Assembly (NCBI RefSeq): GCF_024449095.1
Contig: NZ_CP024627.1
Coordinates: 2,480,001-2,544,000, forward strand
DNA length: 64,000 bases
Reading direction: 5' to 3'
Source: Vibrio coralliilyticus
GTDB lineage: Bacteria; Pseudomonadota; Gammaproteobacteria; Enterobacterales; Vibrionaceae
Positions 11,122 through 22,066 of this stretch are shown in pieces. Position 1 is the stretch's first letter. Each line of letters begins with the position of its first letter. A program made the position numbers and the translations under genes. The notes beneath the pieces were generated by a model, which saw nothing but the letters and a program-made list of their open reading frames with translations, had not been told where the DNA came from and did not search any database.

Positions 11122-12267
11122 CTACTTACCTATTAGTTTCAATACGGCGCTAGCGGCTTGTGCATCGGCACCTTTACGAATCCAATGATGCATCTCGGTA
11201 AATTTCTCGATCATACACTCACCTTGATTACCTAGCAGTTTTTCAACTTCTGATGCTAGATTTTCCGGCGTACATTCTTCTTGTAGCAGCTCTTTGACTA
11301 ACAGCTCATCAGCAAGAATATTCGGTAACGACACATATTGAGTTTTGAGCATTCTACGTGCTAAGAAAGCGGTAAATGCATTGACACGGTAACCAACCAC
11401 CATGGGACGTTTGATCAACATACACTCAAGCGCAACCGTCCCTGAAGCTAGCATCACTGCGTCAGAGGCCGTTATCACGTTACGAGCGGTATCATTGACC
11501 AATCTAAAATCCAGCTCCGGAGCGAAAGTCTGCCATGCTTGTTCAAATTGTTCTCGACGCTTTTCATTGACCAAAGCAACGACAAAGCCCAACTCAGGGT
11601 GCTTCAGATGTAGCCGCTTGCAAGCTTTGATGAAAGGCTCAGCCAACATATTCAGTTCACTACCACGGCTACCCGGCAACACCGCCAACCACTTTTTATC
11701 TTGTTCAAGTCCAAGCAACTCCCGCGCAGGTACTTGGGGAGACTCTAATGGAATCGCGTCAGCCAGAGTGTGACCGATAAATTCACAAGGCACTTGGTAT
11801 TTATCATAAAACGCTTTTTCAAATGGCAAAAAAGCCAACACCAAATTGGTGGCCGCTTCAATCTTAAAAATGCGTTTCTGACGCCAAGCCCATACTGACG
11901 GGCTGACATAATGTACGGTTGTAATGCCTGCATTTTTAAGGTCAAGTTCTAGTCGTAAATTGAAATCTGGTGCATCAATACCGATAAACACATCCGGTGG
12001 GTTTTCGGTGAAATAACGAACCAACTCAGCTTTGACTTTTAATAAGCGAGGGAGTCTACCTAAGACTTCCACGAGCCCCATTACCGCCAGCTCTTCCATA
12101 TCGAACAAAGACTCACAACCTTGCGCGATCATCTTAGGCCCACCAATACCAACAAACTCTGCATCAGGATATTGCTGCTTAACGGCTTTGATAAAGCCTT
12201 CGCCTAACGTATCTCCAGATAGCTCCCCTGCAATGATTCCGACTCGAAGTGGCTTATTATTGTCCAT
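11122..12267 (-). CDS. lpxB: Lipid A disaccharide synthase
   Basis: A membrane-peripheral glycosyltransferase (GT19) that joins UDP-2,3-diacylglucosamine and lipid X to form the beta-1,6 disaccharide of lipid A. The start at 12267 gives 381 residues, like E. coli (382), and has GAGG/AGGG ribosome-site sequence upstream; a longer frame from 12300 would begin inside a terminator stem. Motifs: [16 protein letters not shown] near the N-terminus, [35 protein letters not shown] and the [20 protein letters not shown] donor-binding block. Confidence 0.97.
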   Translation of the reverse strand: MDNNKPLRVGIIAGELSGDTLGEGFIKAVKQQYPDAEFVGIGGPKMIAQGCESLFDMEELAVMGLVEVLGRLPRLLKVKAELVRYFTENPPDVFIGIDAPDFNLRLELDLKNAGITTVHYVSPSVWAWRQKRIFKIEAATNLVLAFLPFEKAFYDKYQVPCEFIGHTLADAIPLESPQVPARELLGLEQDKKWLAVLPGSRGSELNMLAEPFIKACKRLHLKHPELGFVVALVNEKRREQFEQAWQTFAPELDFRLVNDTARNVITASDAVMLASGTVALECMLIKRPMVVGYRVNAFTAFLARRMLKTQYVSLPNILADELLVKELLQEECTPENLASEVEKLLGNQGECMIEKFTEMHHWIRKGADAQAASAVLKLIGK

Positions 12268-12289
12268 ATCCCTAACCTCAAAAACACAA

Positions 12290-12318
12290 AAAGACCGCAA
12301 CCAAAGGCTGCGATCTTT
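12290..12318 (-). terminator. Rho-independent terminator or attenuator between lpxA and lpxB
   Basis: A 13-bp stem with a 3-nt loop. It is fully paired on the minus-strand transcript when two G-U pairs are counted, but has two A-C mismatches if read as a plus-strand RNA, so it belongs to the lpx direction. A TCTTTTTGTGTTTTT tract follows. It lies between two genes usually treated as one operon. Confidence 0.78.
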
Positions 12319-12337
12319 TAACTGAATTCAGTGACAC

Positions 12338-13126
12338 TTAGCGAATAACGCCACGCTCTGAACTTTCAACAAAGTCGATAAAGTGCTGGATAGAGGGCCA
12401 TTGCTGTGCCATTTCCAACAATACTTCTTTCGCTTCAGCTTGAGTTTTACCCGCACGATAAAACTCTTTATAAGCGTTACGCAAAGCACGCAATTCACTT
12501 TTTTCGAAGCCATTACGCTGCAAGCCCACTAAATTCAACCCAAATGGTGTCGCATGGTTACCTTGTGCCAATACGTAAGGCGGAACATCTTTGACTACTG
12601 CAGAACAGCCACCAATGTAGCTATAAGCACCGACTTTACAGAATGGATGGATAGCCGAAAGCGCCATGACACCCGCGTGATCTTCCACGGTCACGTGACC
12701 ACCCAAGATGGCGTTGTTACCAACATGGGTATGGTTGCCGACTATCACATCATGAGCAATGTGTGCATTCACACACAGAAGATTATCATCGCCAATCACA
12801 GTGGTGGCTTTATCTTGCACCGTACCACGATGGATCTGAACCGCTTCACGAATCACATTGCGATCGCCTATCACCACAGTGGTGTCTTCACCGCCATATT
12901 TCTTATCTTGGTTTTCTTCACCAATTACGGCGTGAGGAAATATACGGTTGTCTTTACCAATCGTAGTATGACCTTTGATCACCACATGCGACATGACCTC
13001 TGTGCCTTCATCTATCTCAATCTTTCCAGAAATGTAGGTAAACGGCCCCACAGTCACGTTGGCAGCGATTTGCACATCACCTTCAATGACAGCGGAAGGA
13101 TGGACTTGAGCTGTTTCATGAATCAT
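12338..13126 (-). CDS. lpxA: UDP-N-acetylglucosamine acyltransferase
   Basis: Catalyses the first step of lipid A synthesis, moving R-3-hydroxyacyl from ACP to the 3-OH of UDP-GlcNAc. The start at 13126 (MIHETAQVHPSA) gives 262 residues, the same as E. coli; the ATG lies 1 nt after the fabZ stop codon, showing tight coupling. The sequence is a left-handed beta-helix of hexapeptide repeats, with the catalytic His region NAHIAHDVIVGNH and the GGHVTVEDHAGVMALSAIH block, then a C-terminal helical domain (ELRALRNAYKEFYR). Confidence 0.97.
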   Translation of the reverse strand: MIHETAQVHPSAVIEGDVQIAANVTVGPFTYISGKIEIDEGTEVMSHVVIKGHTTIGKDNRIFPHAVIGEENQDKKYGGEDTTVVIGDRNVIREAVQIHRGTVQDKATTVIGDDNLLCVNAHIAHDVIVGNHTHVGNNAILGGHVTVEDHAGVMALSAIHPFCKVGAYSYIGGCSAVVKDVPPYVLAQGNHATPFGLNLVGLQRNGFEKSELRALRNAYKEFYRAGKTQAEAKEVLLEMAQQWPSIQHFIDFVESSERGVIR

Positions 13127-13127
13127 A

Positions 13128-13586
13128 TTAAAACTCTCGACGAGCACACTTAAGTTCTGCTGAACATACAACGTCACCGTCTACTTTTGCTACACCATTA
13201 AATGCAGCAATGCCACGGCGCTCTTTAATGAATTCTACTTCAATAACGAGTTGATCGCCTGGTGTCACTGGTTTGCGGAATTTTGCACCATCCACGCTCG
13301 CGAAGTAATACAGTTCATTTTCAGAAGGTGCACCAAACGATTTGAACGCCAGTAACCCCGTCGCTTGTGCCATCGCCTCAAGGATCAAGACACCAGGGAA
13401 TACCGGAAGTTGAGGGAAATGACCTGTAAACTGAGGCTCATTCACTGAAACGTTTTTGATCGCAGTTAGGTATTTTTCCTCTTGGAAATCAATCACACGA
13501 TCAATCAACAAAAATGGATAGCGATGCGGTAACAGCTCTTGGATTTCAGTGATGTTCATCGTTTTGTTTTCAGTAGTCAAAGTCAT
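13128..13586 (-). CDS. fabZ: 3-hydroxyacyl-[acyl-carrier-protein] dehydratase FabZ
   Basis: Dehydrates 3-hydroxyacyl-ACP in the fatty acid elongation cycle, competing with LpxA and LpxD for the hydroxyacyl-ACP pool. The 152-residue hot-dog-fold protein has [14 protein letters not shown] near residue 16, the catalytic His of [22 protein letters not shown] and the Glu in the same block. It stands between lpxD and lpxA, and a terminator-like stem lies between lpxD and fabZ. Confidence 0.97.
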   Translation of the reverse strand: MTLTTENKTMNITEIQELLPHRYPFLLIDRVIDFQEEKYLTAIKNVSVNEPQFTGHFPQLPVFPGVLILEAMAQATGLLAFKSFGAPSENELYYFASVDGAKFRKPVTPGDQLVIEVEFIKERRGIAAFNGVAKVDGDVVCSAELKCARREF

Positions 13587-13696
13587 ATTCCTATATTGAA
13601 TGCTAAATTAACTGGCAGGCATTATACCCAAGTCCTCTCAATATGCTAAGCACGCTCGCGGGCGTTGTTCTATTGAGTCCACGGAATGAGTCAGAA

Positions 13697-13725
13697 AAAA
13701 AGACCCGCACATCGCGAGTCTTTTT
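13697..13725 (-). terminator. Terminator or attenuator between lpxD and fabZ
   Basis: A 12-bp stem AAAAAGACTCGC/GCGGGTCTTTTT in the minus-strand RNA, with one G-U pair and a 5-nt loop, followed by T residues. As plus-strand RNA it would carry an A-C mismatch, so it is oriented with the lpx operon. Confidence 0.8.
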
Positions 13726-13738
13726 AATAAAAGTTGGG

Positions 13739-14770
13739 TTATTCGTTGTCTTCCTGCGCTAACTGCTTTTCAATTGCTTTGAGGCGTTTGTTCATCTCAT
13801 CAATTCGATGAACACGCGCGGCAGTTTTACGCCATTCTTTATTCGGTTGTAGCGGAATACCTGAAGAATACATGCCTTTTTCTTCAATGCTTCGCATCAC
13901 CATTCCCATTCCGGTAATGGTCACACCATCGGCAATCTCGATATGGCCATTGATGACAGTCGCTCCACCAATAATGCAATATTTCCCAATCTTAGTACTG
14001 CCCGCAACCACTGTACCACCAGCCATAGCTGAACCATATCCGATGTGTACGTTGTGAGCGATCTGCATTTGGTTATCAATGATAACATTATCTTCAATGA
14101 CGGTATCATCCAAGGCTCCGCGATCGATAGTAGTACAAGCGCCAATCTCAACACGATTACCAATTCTCACCGTACCAAGTTGTGGAATCTTGATCCATTC
14201 ACCTTTTTCGTTGGCATAGCCAAAACCATCAGAGCCAATCACGGTATTCGATTGAATTAAGCAATCACAACCAATAATAACTTCATGATAGATACTCACA
14301 TTTGACCAAAGCTTAGTATTGGTACCAATTTGGGCATTTTTACCAATGAAACAGCCGGCACCAATCACCACGTTATCGGCTAGCTGCACACCAGCTTCAA
14401 TCACAGCATTAGCACCAACAGAGACATTCGCACCAATTACTGCATCATCAGCAATTACTGCAGAAGGCGATATCCCCTCTGCGGGTGCAGGAGTAACATC
14501 TAATGCTTGAGTCACTTTAGCAAAAGCAACATATGGGTCATCGACAACCAAAACGTTACCCGAGCATAACTCACGTTGAGCTTCTTTCACCATTACCACC
14601 GTAGCCATACAATCAGCTAGGTGCTTGGCGTATTTAGGATTAGACAAAAAAGTGACATGACCTTTCTGAGCCTTATCCATCGGAGCGACCATAGTGACCT
14701 CAGCTTGTGCGTCACCATGCAGTTCACCCCCGGTAATGTTTGCCAAATCGGCTAAAGTGAGTGCTGCCAT
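13739..14770 (-). CDS. lpxD: UDP-3-O-(3-hydroxyacyl)glucosamine N-acyltransferase
   Basis: Third step of lipid A synthesis: adds the second R-3-hydroxyacyl chain to N2 of UDP-3-O-acyl-glucosamine. The 343 residues (E. coli 341) comprise an N-terminal uridine-binding domain ([16 protein letters not shown]), a long left-handed beta-helix of hexapeptide repeats with catalytic His in [19 protein letters not shown], and a C-terminal helix ([19 protein letters not shown]). The ATG at 14770 is preferred over a TTG two codons earlier. It lies directly after skp. Confidence 0.97.
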   Translation of the reverse strand: MAALTLADLANITGGELHGDAQAEVTMVAPMDKAQKGHVTFLSNPKYAKHLADCMATVVMVKEAQRELCSGNVLVVDDPYVAFAKVTQALDVTPAPAEGISPSAVIADDAVIGANVSVGANAVIEAGVQLADNVVIGAGCFIGKNAQIGTNTKLWSNVSIYHEVIIGCDCLIQSNTVIGSDGFGYANEKGEWIKIPQLGTVRIGNRVEIGACTTIDRGALDDTVIEDNVIIDNQMQIAHNVHIGYGSAMAGGTVVAGSTKIGKYCIIGGATVINGHIEIADGVTITGMGMVMRSIEEKGMYSSGIPLQPNKEWRKTAARVHRIDEMNKRLKAIEKQLAQEDNE

Positions 14771-14776
14771 AGTCAA

Positions 14777-15286
14777 TTACTTAAGTGCGTTAATTACTTT
14801 CTCAGAAATATTATATTCAGGTTTGCCATATTGCATGGTTTGAATATCAACAACGATATCGTAGCCTTCTTTTTCAGCCACTTTCTTTACTGCGTCCTGA
14901 ATCACTTTGAATAGCTTCTGTTTTTCTTCGTTCTCACGGCGTGCTGATGCCTTTTCAAGCGCCTGTGCTTTGATTTTGTATTTACTATCAAGCTGAGCAA
15001 CTTCAACACGTAGTTTTTCTACTTCATCTTGGCCAAGTAGTTCACCATCACGCTGTAGCTTTTCAATTTTCGTTTTCGCTTCAGCTTGGATAGATTTTAG
15101 CTCATCAGCCTTATCTTTGAACTCTTGCTGCATTTTTTGCAGTACTACTTCACGTTGAGGAAGCGCCTGAAACACTTGTGCTGTATTAATGTAGCCAATT
15201 TTTTGTGCCGCTTCTGCTGCATTCGCGAAGAAAGAAGATGACATCACTACAAGGCTCAATCCAGCCGCTTTAATCATTTTGTTCAC
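14777..15286 (-). CDS. skp: Periplasmic chaperone Skp (OmpH)
   Basis: A trimeric periplasmic holdase that binds unfolded outer-membrane proteins after Sec export and delivers them towards the BAM complex. The 169-residue precursor has a signal peptide ending near ANAAEA (about residue 25). The mature part starts with KIGYINTAQVFQALPQ and continues as a long, Lys/Glu-rich coiled-coil tentacle region (residues about 55-130). It lies between bamA and lpxD, the usual gammaproteobacterial arrangement. Confidence 0.96.
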   Translation of the reverse strand: MNKMIKAAGLSLVVMSSSFFANAAEAAQKIGYINTAQVFQALPQREVVLQKMQQEFKDKADELKSIQAEAKTKIEKLQRDGELLGQDEVEKLRVEVAQLDSKYKIKAQALEKASARRENEEKQKLFKVIQDAVKKVAEKEGYDIVVDIQTMQYGKPEYNISEKVINALK

Positions 15287-15307
15287 TGTATATTCCTCTG
15301 TATATGT

Positions 15308-17710
15308 TTAGAAGGTTCTGCCGATAGTGAAAGTGAAGAATTCTTCGTCATCACCTTCATAGATTTTAATTGGTTTAGCTATTGAGAAGACCAAAGGCCC
15401 CATTGGCGACATCCACTGCAAAGCAGCACCGTATGACGCTCGATAGTTGGTTGGATCTGAGTAATCATTGTAATAAGGATCATTAACCCCTTCACGATAA
15501 ACAAACTCGGTATCCCACACGCTTGCAGCATCAACGAACAAACTAGTTCGAATCTGGCTGCGAGCTTCATCTGAGGCAAATGGCGTAGGAACGATAAGCT
15601 CCATGCTGGCTAATGCAACCGCATTACCACCAACAGAGTCATCTGTTGCATCGACACAACCATTGTTACCACAAGATCCTGAAGTCTTCGTATAAACCGC
15701 TTTTGGGCCCGCCGAATTAGAGCGGAAACCACGCAGTGAGGTGAAGCCCCCTGCATAGTAGTTTTCATAGAATGGGAATAGGTTATCGTTGCCATCCGTT
15801 TGACCATAACCATTACCGTAGCCCAAACGTCCACGCATCAATAACGTAAACTCATGCTTTTTAGTGAGGGGGACATATTGACGAACGTCATACTGAACTT
15901 TGAAGTACTGAGCATCAGAGCTTGGAATCGTTGCTTTAGCAAATGCACGTTGATAGTTACCGGCCGTTGGGAAGAAACCACGGTTCAGATTATTGCGTGT
16001 CCAAGAAACATTCAAATCAAAATCGTTGGTAATGATATCCCCATTTGGCTGGCCAATACTCTGAGCAAACAATTGGGCCTGATCATAAGTTGGAACATTA
16101 CCAATCTTATTGTGTGTATAGCCAATACCAAACTCTAGGCTATTCAACTCGTCAACCGGGAAACCCCACGTCAGGCTAGTACCATAACTTTCATTGGTAT
16201 AGTCAACGATCCCCGCTTCAGAAGCTTCAAACGTGTTATAGAAAATCTTACCGCCTAAGCTCACACCATCAAGGTTCCAGTATGGGTCACGATAATCCAG
16301 ACTGACGTTCTTTTGGTAATCGTTCATCATCGCGCTAATACCAACGCGGTTGCCAGAGCCTAGGAAGTTATCTTGTTGCAAACCAACTTGGAAACTCACA
16401 CCAGACTCAGTACCGTATCCGATACCGAAGTTTACACTTCCTGAGTTAGCTTCCTTAACGTTGTAGACAAGATCAACTTGGTCTTCACTGCCTGGAACAC
16501 GAACAGTCTGAACATCGACGGTTTCAAAGTAGCCAAGACGACTTAATCGATTCTTACCCGTTTCAATCGATTTTGAATTCAGCCAACTGCCTTCCATTTG
16601 ACGCATTTCACGACGTAAGACTTCATCTTTAGTCGCATTGTTACCGACAAAGCGAATATCGCGGACGTAAATACGTTGGCCAGCCTCAACATTAACCACT
16701 AAAGAAACCTGCTGAGTTTCATCATCGAATTCTGGGATAGTACGAACTTGAGGATAGGCGTAACCGGCTTCACCAAGCACACGTTTCACACTTTCTTCTA
16801 AGCTCGTCACTTGAGAACCGTTATAAACATCGCCACTTTCAAACGGTACTAAAGCCTCAAATTCAGCCTCTTTACCAATCAATTCACCGCGGAATTTTAC
16901 ATCCTTAACCGTGTATGGAAGGCCTTCATCAACGGCTAAGGTAATATAAACACCCTTCTTGTCTGGAGAAATTGCAACCTGTGTCGAATCAACTTTGAAC
17001 TTAAGGTAGCCACGGTCTAAATAATAGGACTTGAGGGCCTCAATATCACCAGCAAGGACTTGTTTCTGGTATTTATCATCAGACAGGAAATTCCACCAAG
17101 CCACATCGACATTCAAATTAAAGCGACTCAGTAGCTCTTCATCCGTAAACACATCGTTACCGATAAAGTTAATTTGTTGAATTTTCGCCGAGACACCTTC
17201 AGAGAAAACAAACTTTAAGTCTGAACGATTACGAGGAAGAGGAGTGACAACCGCCTTTACCGTTGCGTTGTACTTACCTACGCTGTAATAGAAATCTTCG
17301 AGGCCTTTCTCAATATTCGAAAGCGTGGTGCGATCCAGAGCTTCGCCCACTCGAACACCTGACGCATCGAGGTTTTGCTGTAACTGCTCTTCTTTAATCG
17401 CCTTATTGCCAGAAAACGAGATATTTGCAATCGTTGGTCGCTCTTTGACTTGAACCAACAGCTGATTACCATCACGCAAAACCTTGATGTCTTCAAAGTT
17501 ACCTGAAGCGTACAAAGCCTTAATAATTTCGGACACATCCTGACTATCGACCGTATCACCGATACGTACTGGCATTTTAAGCAATGCCGCACCCAGTGCA
17601 ACACGCTGTAGCCCATCAATTTGAATGTCTTCAACAACAAAGTTTTCGGCACCATTTGCACTCACGCTTGTTGCCAGTAGCGTGGCAAATAGAATTTTTT
17701 TCATCGCCAT
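15308..17710 (-). CDS. bamA: Outer membrane protein assembly factor BamA
   Basis: The central beta-barrel of the BAM complex, which folds and inserts outer-membrane proteins. The 800 residues contain a signal peptide ([14 protein letters not shown], cleaved near residue 20), five POTRA domains (about residues 22-420; the first starts [17 protein letters not shown]), and a C-terminal 16-strand barrel. The lid-loop motif region [16 protein letters not shown] contains the conserved RGF triad. The protein ends with Phe, the usual C-terminal signature of outer-membrane barrels. Its neighbours rseP and skp serve the same envelope pathway. Confidence 0.98.
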   Translation of the reverse strand: MAMKKILFATLLATSVSANGAENFVVEDIQIDGLQRVALGAALLKMPVRIGDTVDSQDVSEIIKALYASGNFEDIKVLRDGNQLLVQVKERPTIANISFSGNKAIKEEQLQQNLDASGVRVGEALDRTTLSNIEKGLEDFYYSVGKYNATVKAVVTPLPRNRSDLKFVFSEGVSAKIQQINFIGNDVFTDEELLSRFNLNVDVAWWNFLSDDKYQKQVLAGDIEALKSYYLDRGYLKFKVDSTQVAISPDKKGVYITLAVDEGLPYTVKDVKFRGELIGKEAEFEALVPFESGDVYNGSQVTSLEESVKRVLGEAGYAYPQVRTIPEFDDETQQVSLVVNVEAGQRIYVRDIRFVGNNATKDEVLRREMRQMEGSWLNSKSIETGKNRLSRLGYFETVDVQTVRVPGSEDQVDLVYNVKEANSGSVNFGIGYGTESGVSFQVGLQQDNFLGSGNRVGISAMMNDYQKNVSLDYRDPYWNLDGVSLGGKIFYNTFEASEAGIVDYTNESYGTSLTWGFPVDELNSLEFGIGYTHNKIGNVPTYDQAQLFAQSIGQPNGDIITNDFDLNVSWTRNNLNRGFFPTAGNYQRAFAKATIPSSDAQYFKVQYDVRQYVPLTKKHEFTLLMRGRLGYGNGYGQTDGNDNLFPFYENYYAGGFTSLRGFRSNSAGPKAVYTKTSGSCGNNGCVDATDDSVGGNAVALASMELIVPTPFASDEARSQIRTSLFVDAASVWDTEFVYREGVNDPYYNDYSDPTNYRASYGAALQWMSPMGPLVFSIAKPIKIYEGDDEEFFTFTIGRTF

Positions 17711-17748
17711 GTTTGTTTTAGTTATTCCTTACTACAACCTTTGCCCAG

Positions 17749-19107
17749 CTACAGACGAGCAAAATCATTAAATATCGCCACTGCCATTAGAGAGAAAATA
17801 ATTGCCCCGCCTACGCGGTACCCCATCTCCTGAATGCGTTCAGGTACAGGGCGTCTGATCACTGCCTCAATAGCAAAAAACAATAAATGTCCACCATCCA
17901 ACATAGGTAATGGCACAAGGTTTATGATACCTAAGTTAACACTGATCAACGCAAGGAAACCAAGGAAATACACCAAACCGTAATCCGCTGTAGTTCCTGC
18001 GCCTTTTGCAATCGAGATCGGCCCACTTAAGTTGTTTAATCCCACATCCCCTACAATCAGTTTTTTCAACATGCTGATTGTTAGGTCAATAATTTGTCCG
18101 GTTTTTTCAATCGCTTTGCCGATTGACTCAAATACACCAAATTGAAGTTCGAAGCGATAGTTTTCAGGCCATTCTGCGACTTCAGGAGCGATTCCTGCAA
18201 ATCCTATCGTTCGCTTATCTGCAAGCTCACGGCTATCAGGAATAAGGGTCAGGTTTTGTGTCACACCTGCTCGTTCAATTTGTAAGTCAACCACTTGATT
18301 CGGATGCCCTTGGATAAGATCAACCACTTGCTGCCAACTGGTGATTGGTTTACCGTTAGCTGCAATCAACTTATCTCCAGCTTGTAAGCCTGCCACTTCG
18401 CCTGCTCCCCCCTCAGAAACCGTCGCTAATGTGGTTGAGATTTCAGGAGTAAAAGGCTTAAAACCAAGTGCTGACATAGCAGACTCGTTTTCTGGATCAA
18501 AGTTCCAAGTAGATAGGTCAAAGGTCCGCACTTCTTCAACCCCAATGCCATCGGCTGGCGTGACTGTCATCGTTAATTGCTCATCACCGATGTGAGCAAT
18601 TAATCCCATGTTAACCGATTCCCAATCCGGAGTTTTGACGCCAGAGACGGCTTTTAGTTCCATGCCAGACTCTAAACCCGCTTCGGCAGCGATGGAATGA
18701 GGCTCAACCTGACCAACCACAGGCTTAACTGCCGGCACACCAATCATGAAAACCAACCAGTAAGCGAACACGGCAAAGAAAAAGTTAAAGGCTGGTCCAG
18801 CAGCAACGATAGAAGTTCGCTTCCACAAAGGCTGAGTATCAAACGCCTGTTCTTTTTGTCCTTCTGGCACGTCATCAACTCGCCCATCAAGCATTTTGAC
18901 GTAACCGCCTAATGGAATAATTGAAATGCTATACTCAATACCGTCTTTGCCAATCTTGCTCCAAATTGACTTACCGAAACCAATAGAAAATTTTTCTACT
19001 TTAACGCCACAGCGACGTGCAACCCAGAAATGGCCGAATTCATGCACGGCAACTAAAATGCCTAATGCAATGATAAACGAGGCGAAGTTCCACAAAATCC
19101 CAGTCAT
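17749..19107 (-). CDS. rseP: Site-2 intramembrane zinc protease RseP
   Basis: Cleaves the anti-sigma factor RseA within the membrane after DegS cutting, releasing sigma-E. It also degrades remnant signal peptides. The 452-residue protein has the zinc motif HEFGH at residues 22-26 in the first membrane segment, two periplasmic PDZ domains in the middle, and the third zinc ligand in [11 protein letters not shown] near residue 400 with further membrane segments. The length matches E. coli (450). Its start overlaps the dxr stop by 4 nt. Confidence 0.97.
   Translation of the reverse strand: MTGILWNFASFIIALGILVAVHEFGHFWVARRCGVKVEKFSIGFGKSIWSKIGKDGIEYSISIIPLGGYVKMLDGRVDDVPEGQKEQAFDTQPLWKRTSIVAAGPAFNFFFAVFAYWLVFMIGVPAVKPVVGQVEPHSIAAEAGLESGMELKAVSGVKTPDWESVNMGLIAHIGDEQLTMTVTPADGIGVEEVRTFDLSTWNFDPENESAMSALGFKPFTPEISTTLATVSEGGAGEVAGLQAGDKLIAANGKPITSWQQVVDLIQGHPNQVVDLQIERAGVTQNLTLIPDSRELADKRTIGFAGIAPEVAEWPENYRFELQFGVFESIGKAIEKTGQIIDLTISMLKKLIVGDVGLNNLSGPISIAKGAGTTADYGLVYFLGFLALISVNLGIINLVPLPMLDGGHLLFFAIEAVIRRPVPERIQEMGYRVGGAIIFSLMAVAIFNDFARL
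18479..18506 (-). promoter_or_regulatory. Candidate sigma-E promoter inside rseP, reading towards bamA
   Basis: On the minus strand GGAACTT (18506-18500) is followed after exactly 16 nt by TCTGC (18483-18479), close to the sigma-E consensus GGAACTT-N16-TCTGA. It lies about 770 nt upstream of bamA, within rseP coding sequence. Internal sigma-E promoters ahead of bamA are known in E. coli. A chance match is possible because the sequence also encodes protein. Confidence 0.4.
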
Positions 19108-20312
19108 AGTGTACGCTCTTTAATGGTTTCAATAGCCAAATCTCGCGCCATTTTATCCAGCTCTAAGATGCTTTCCAAGTTATCACAATCAGATTGGCGA
19201 TTCTTAGAGCACACGTGATTTGCTACCCGTTCATTCACCACTGCAATATCGGTGAATTTAAGATGGTGTGAAAGGAAAGCTTCTACCGCAATTTCATTTG
19301 CAGCATTGAGAGCCGTTGTAGCATGCTGACCTTCATAGCAAGCATCAATCGCAAGTTTAAGGCAAGGATAACGACTAAAGTCGGGCTCAAGAAACGTCAG
19401 CTCAGCAATTTTTGTGAAGTCCAAAGGCGCGACACCCGAGGAAACCCTTTCAGGGTAAGACAACGTGAGTGCAATAGGTGTGGCCATATCGGGTTCACCC
19501 ATCTGAGCTAATAAAGAGCCATCTTTGTATTGCACCATAGAGTGAATCACAGATTGCGGATGAATCAACACTTTGAGCTGTTCACGACGGGCATTAAACA
19601 GCCATTTCGCCTCAATATACTCCAATCCTTTATTCATCATGGTTGCAGAATCAACGGAGATCTTTGGCCCCATTGACCAATTAGGGTGAGCGATAGCTTG
19701 TTCTGGAGTGACAGATGACAAGGTACTCACATCACTGTAACGAAAAGGACCACCAGAGCCAGTCAAGAGAATGTGCTGGATGCCCTGCTTTTCTAAATCA
19801 CAGCTGCCAAGATTTGTTTGAATCGCCTCGGGGAGGCACTGGAAAATCGCATTATGCTCACTATCTACTGGCATCAGTTCAGCATCATGAGTGTTTACAG
19901 CATCGATGAACAACTGCCCAGACATGACCAAAGCTTCTTTGTTAGCGAGTAATACGCGTTTGCCCGCTTTCACTGCCGACATAGTCGGTAATAGCCCGGC
20001 CGCACCGACAATCGCGGCCATAACCGTGTCGACTTCATCAAACGACGAAATGTGCATCATCGCTTCTTGGCCCGCTAACACTTCAGTTGAAAGTTTAAGC
20101 TCTTGCAGTTGGCCTTTAAGCTTCATGGCCGCACTATCGCTCGCCATCACAGCGTATTTAGGTTGCCACTTTTGGCAAAGTTGGCGCATCTTCTCGACAT
20201 TATTCCCTGCTGCAAGCGCAACAATCGAAAACTGTTCGGGGTTCTGTTCAATAACTTTAAAAGTGCTGTCACCAATAGAGCCAGTTGCACCTAAAATTGT
20301 CAGCTTACGCAT
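19104..20312 (-). CDS. dxr: 1-deoxy-D-xylulose 5-phosphate reductoisomerase
   Basis: Rearranges and reduces DXP to 2-C-methyl-erythritol 4-phosphate with NADPH, the committed step of the non-mevalonate isoprenoid pathway. The 402 residues show the Rossmann motif [12 protein letters not shown] near the N-terminus, [12 protein letters not shown], the metal-binding [13 protein letters not shown] block, LTGSGGPFR and the [21 protein letters not shown] segment. A GC-rich stem-loop (20337-20356) lies between cdsA and this gene but has no T tract. It feeds the substrate chain used by UppS, two genes upstream in transcription. Confidence 0.97.
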   Translation of the reverse strand: MRKLTILGATGSIGDSTFKVIEQNPEQFSIVALAAGNNVEKMRQLCQKWQPKYAVMASDSAAMKLKGQLQELKLSTEVLAGQEAMMHISSFDEVDTVMAAIVGAAGLLPTMSAVKAGKRVLLANKEALVMSGQLFIDAVNTHDAELMPVDSEHNAIFQCLPEAIQTNLGSCDLEKQGIQHILLTGSGGPFRYSDVSTLSSVTPEQAIAHPNWSMGPKISVDSATMMNKGLEYIEAKWLFNARREQLKVLIHPQSVIHSMVQYKDGSLLAQMGEPDMATPIALTLSYPERVSSGVAPLDFTKIAELTFLEPDFSRYPCLKLAIDACYEGQHATTALNAANEIAVEAFLSHHLKFTDIAVVNERVANHVCSKNRQSDCDNLESILELDKMARDLAIETIKERTL

Positions 20313-20360
20313 AGCAAGAAACCAGTGAAAGTAAGGAGGCAGATCTCAATCTGCCTAAAA

Positions 20361-21203
20361 TTAGAAAACAAAATAAAGAAGAGCAAAGACCGGGAAAGCC
20401 GCGGTCAAACTGTCAATGCGATCCAATACACCACCGTGTCCTGGAATAATATTACTGCTGTCTTTAATACCAGAAACACGCTTGAACATACTTTCCACTA
20501 AATCACCCAGCACAGATATCACCACTGTCACTAAGGTGATCATAACCATCGCAATGGGGCTACTAAATTCAATCTCAAACCAGTTAGCCGTCGCCCAGGC
20601 AACAATAATAGCCGTCACAACACCGCCAACCAAACCTTCAATGGTCTTGTTCGGGCTGACATGAGGCGCCATTTTACGTTTGCCGAAGCTCTTTCCTGCG
20701 AAATAAGCACCGCTGTCTGCTGCCCAGACAATAAAACACACAAATAGAACCAACTTAGCGCCATGGTACGTATCTTGGTGGATGCCTTCGGCACGCAGTA
20801 GCAATACACTCCAAAAAAAGGGCAGTAGTGTCAAAATACCAAAAAGATGGCGAAGTAAGTTCGAGTTTTGCCAAAATTTGGCCGAATTTGGGTAAGTGAT
20901 GGCTAAGCCGCTGGATGCAACCCACCATAAACCGCCTATTAATAACACTGTTAAGTGGCTTTCCGTTACCGCATTTAAGCTTAGAGCATCAAACGGAATC
21001 ACTATTAAAGTGGCGACACTTACTACGACGCTTGGAATTAACGCCATTATACGTGTTTTATACTCGACAAATTGAGTCCACTCCCAATAACCAATGGCAG
21101 TCACTGCAGCAATCGCGAGCATGAATAGTGGTAGCGATAATTCAAAAATGCCGAGTATCACTAAAGGAGCAAGGATAAGCGCGGTTATAATTCTTTGTTT
21201 CAA
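20361..21203 (-). CDS. cdsA: Phosphatidate cytidylyltransferase (CDP-diglyceride synthase)
   Basis: An integral inner-membrane enzyme that makes CDP-diacylglycerol from phosphatidic acid and CTP, the precursor of all phospholipids. The 280-residue sequence has about seven to eight hydrophobic helices and the C-terminal family signature (SMFKRVSGIKDSSNIIPGHGG then GVLDRIDSL), with the conserved Asp residues of the metal site. It starts 11 nt after uppS. E. coli CdsA is 285 residues. Confidence 0.96.
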   Translation of the reverse strand: MKQRIITALILAPLVILGIFELSLPLFMLAIAAVTAIGYWEWTQFVEYKTRIMALIPSVVVSVATLIVIPFDALSLNAVTESHLTVLLIGGLWWVASSGLAITYPNSAKFWQNSNLLRHLFGILTLLPFFWSVLLLRAEGIHQDTYHGAKLVLFVCFIVWAADSGAYFAGKSFGKRKMAPHVSPNKTIEGLVGGVVTAIIVAWATANWFEIEFSSPIAMVMITLVTVVISVLGDLVESMFKRVSGIKDSSNIIPGHGGVLDRIDSLTAAFPVFALLYFVF

Positions 21204-21214
21204 ACTTGATTCCT

Positions 21215-21970
21215 TTAATCGCTTTCCATCAATGCCTTGATTTGTTCACCGGTGCAACCAAATCGTCTTTCTCGATTAACAAACCAAGTCACTGCTTCAA
21301 TCAAGCTGTTTTCATCGAACTCGGGCCAGTAAATTGGCGTGAAGTACATTTCAGCATAAGCCATTTGCCACAACATAAAATTACTAATACGGCATTCACC
21401 GCTGGTTCTAATCAACAAATCAACTTCTGGCAAATCTGACATCGTTAAATGCTGAGTAACCAACTCTTCATTCACCTCATTTGCACTGATCTCACCGTTG
21501 GCTACTTTAGCGGCAATCTCTTTCGTTGCCTCTACAATGTCCCACTTTCCACCGTAGTTCGCAGCAATATTAATCACCATACCACTATTACCGGCAGTGA
21601 GTGCTTCCGCTTGAGCTATCTTCTTCTGTAAGCGTTCATTAAAGCGGCTCTTGTCGCCAATCACACGTAAACGTAAATTGTTTTTGTGCAGCTTTTTCAC
21701 TTCTGTCGATAGAACCGTAATGAACAGCTCCATCAAAACACCAACCTCCTCTTCAGGTCGACGCCAATTTTCACTACTAAAAGCAAAGAGAGTGACAGCC
21801 TTGATACCCAATTTAGCAGACGTTGAAATGGTTTTTCTAACCGCAGCAACACCATTTTTATGACCAAAGACACGCGGTTTACCCTGAGCTTTTGCCCATC
21901 GGCCGTTGCCGTCCATGATGATTGCAATGTGTTTAGGAAGTGATTCTGGTGAGAGTTGAGAGTTTTGCAT
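21215..21970 (-). CDS. uppS: Undecaprenyl pyrophosphate synthase (cis-prenyltransferase)
   Basis: Condenses isopentenyl diphosphate onto farnesyl diphosphate to form C55-PP, the lipid carrier for peptidoglycan and O-antigen. The 251 residues carry [19 protein letters not shown] (catalytic Asp and pyrophosphate-binding region), [11 protein letters not shown], and the C-terminal [15 protein letters not shown] and YWPEFDE blocks. A strong terminator lies between frr and this gene, so expression probably comes from its own promoter in the 46-nt gap or by readthrough. Confidence 0.97.
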   Translation of the reverse strand: MQNSQLSPESLPKHIAIIMDGNGRWAKAQGKPRVFGHKNGVAAVRKTISTSAKLGIKAVTLFAFSSENWRRPEEEVGVLMELFITVLSTEVKKLHKNNLRLRVIGDKSRFNERLQKKIAQAEALTAGNSGMVINIAANYGGKWDIVEATKEIAAKVANGEISANEVNEELVTQHLTMSDLPEVDLLIRTSGECRISNFMLWQMAYAEMYFTPIYWPEFDENSLIEAVTWFVNRERRFGCTGEQIKALMESD

Positions 21971-22016
21971 ACAAGGATTTATGATTACCAGCAGGGGACA
22001 AAGAGTAGCATAAAAA

Positions 22017-22041
22017 AACGCTGTGCTGCGAGCACAGCGTT
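22017..22041 (-). terminator. Rho-independent terminator of frr
   Basis: Perfect 11-bp stem AACGCTGTGCT/AGCACAGCGTT with a 3-nt loop and seven T residues following on the minus strand. It splits the rpsB-frr block from uppS onward. Confidence 0.92.
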
Positions 22042-22066
22042 CTCTGTATCCAGAGTCTGGATGGAA

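Noticed and set aside
12554..13153. 199-residue reading frame antisense to lpxA
   Set aside because: It is a shadow of the hexapeptide-repeat coding sequence of lpxA and has no start signals or recognisable product.
20337..20356. AGGCAGAT/ATCTGCCT stem between cdsA and dxr taken as a terminator
   Set aside because: No T tract follows on either strand in the right place; frames on both sides continue as one gene cluster.
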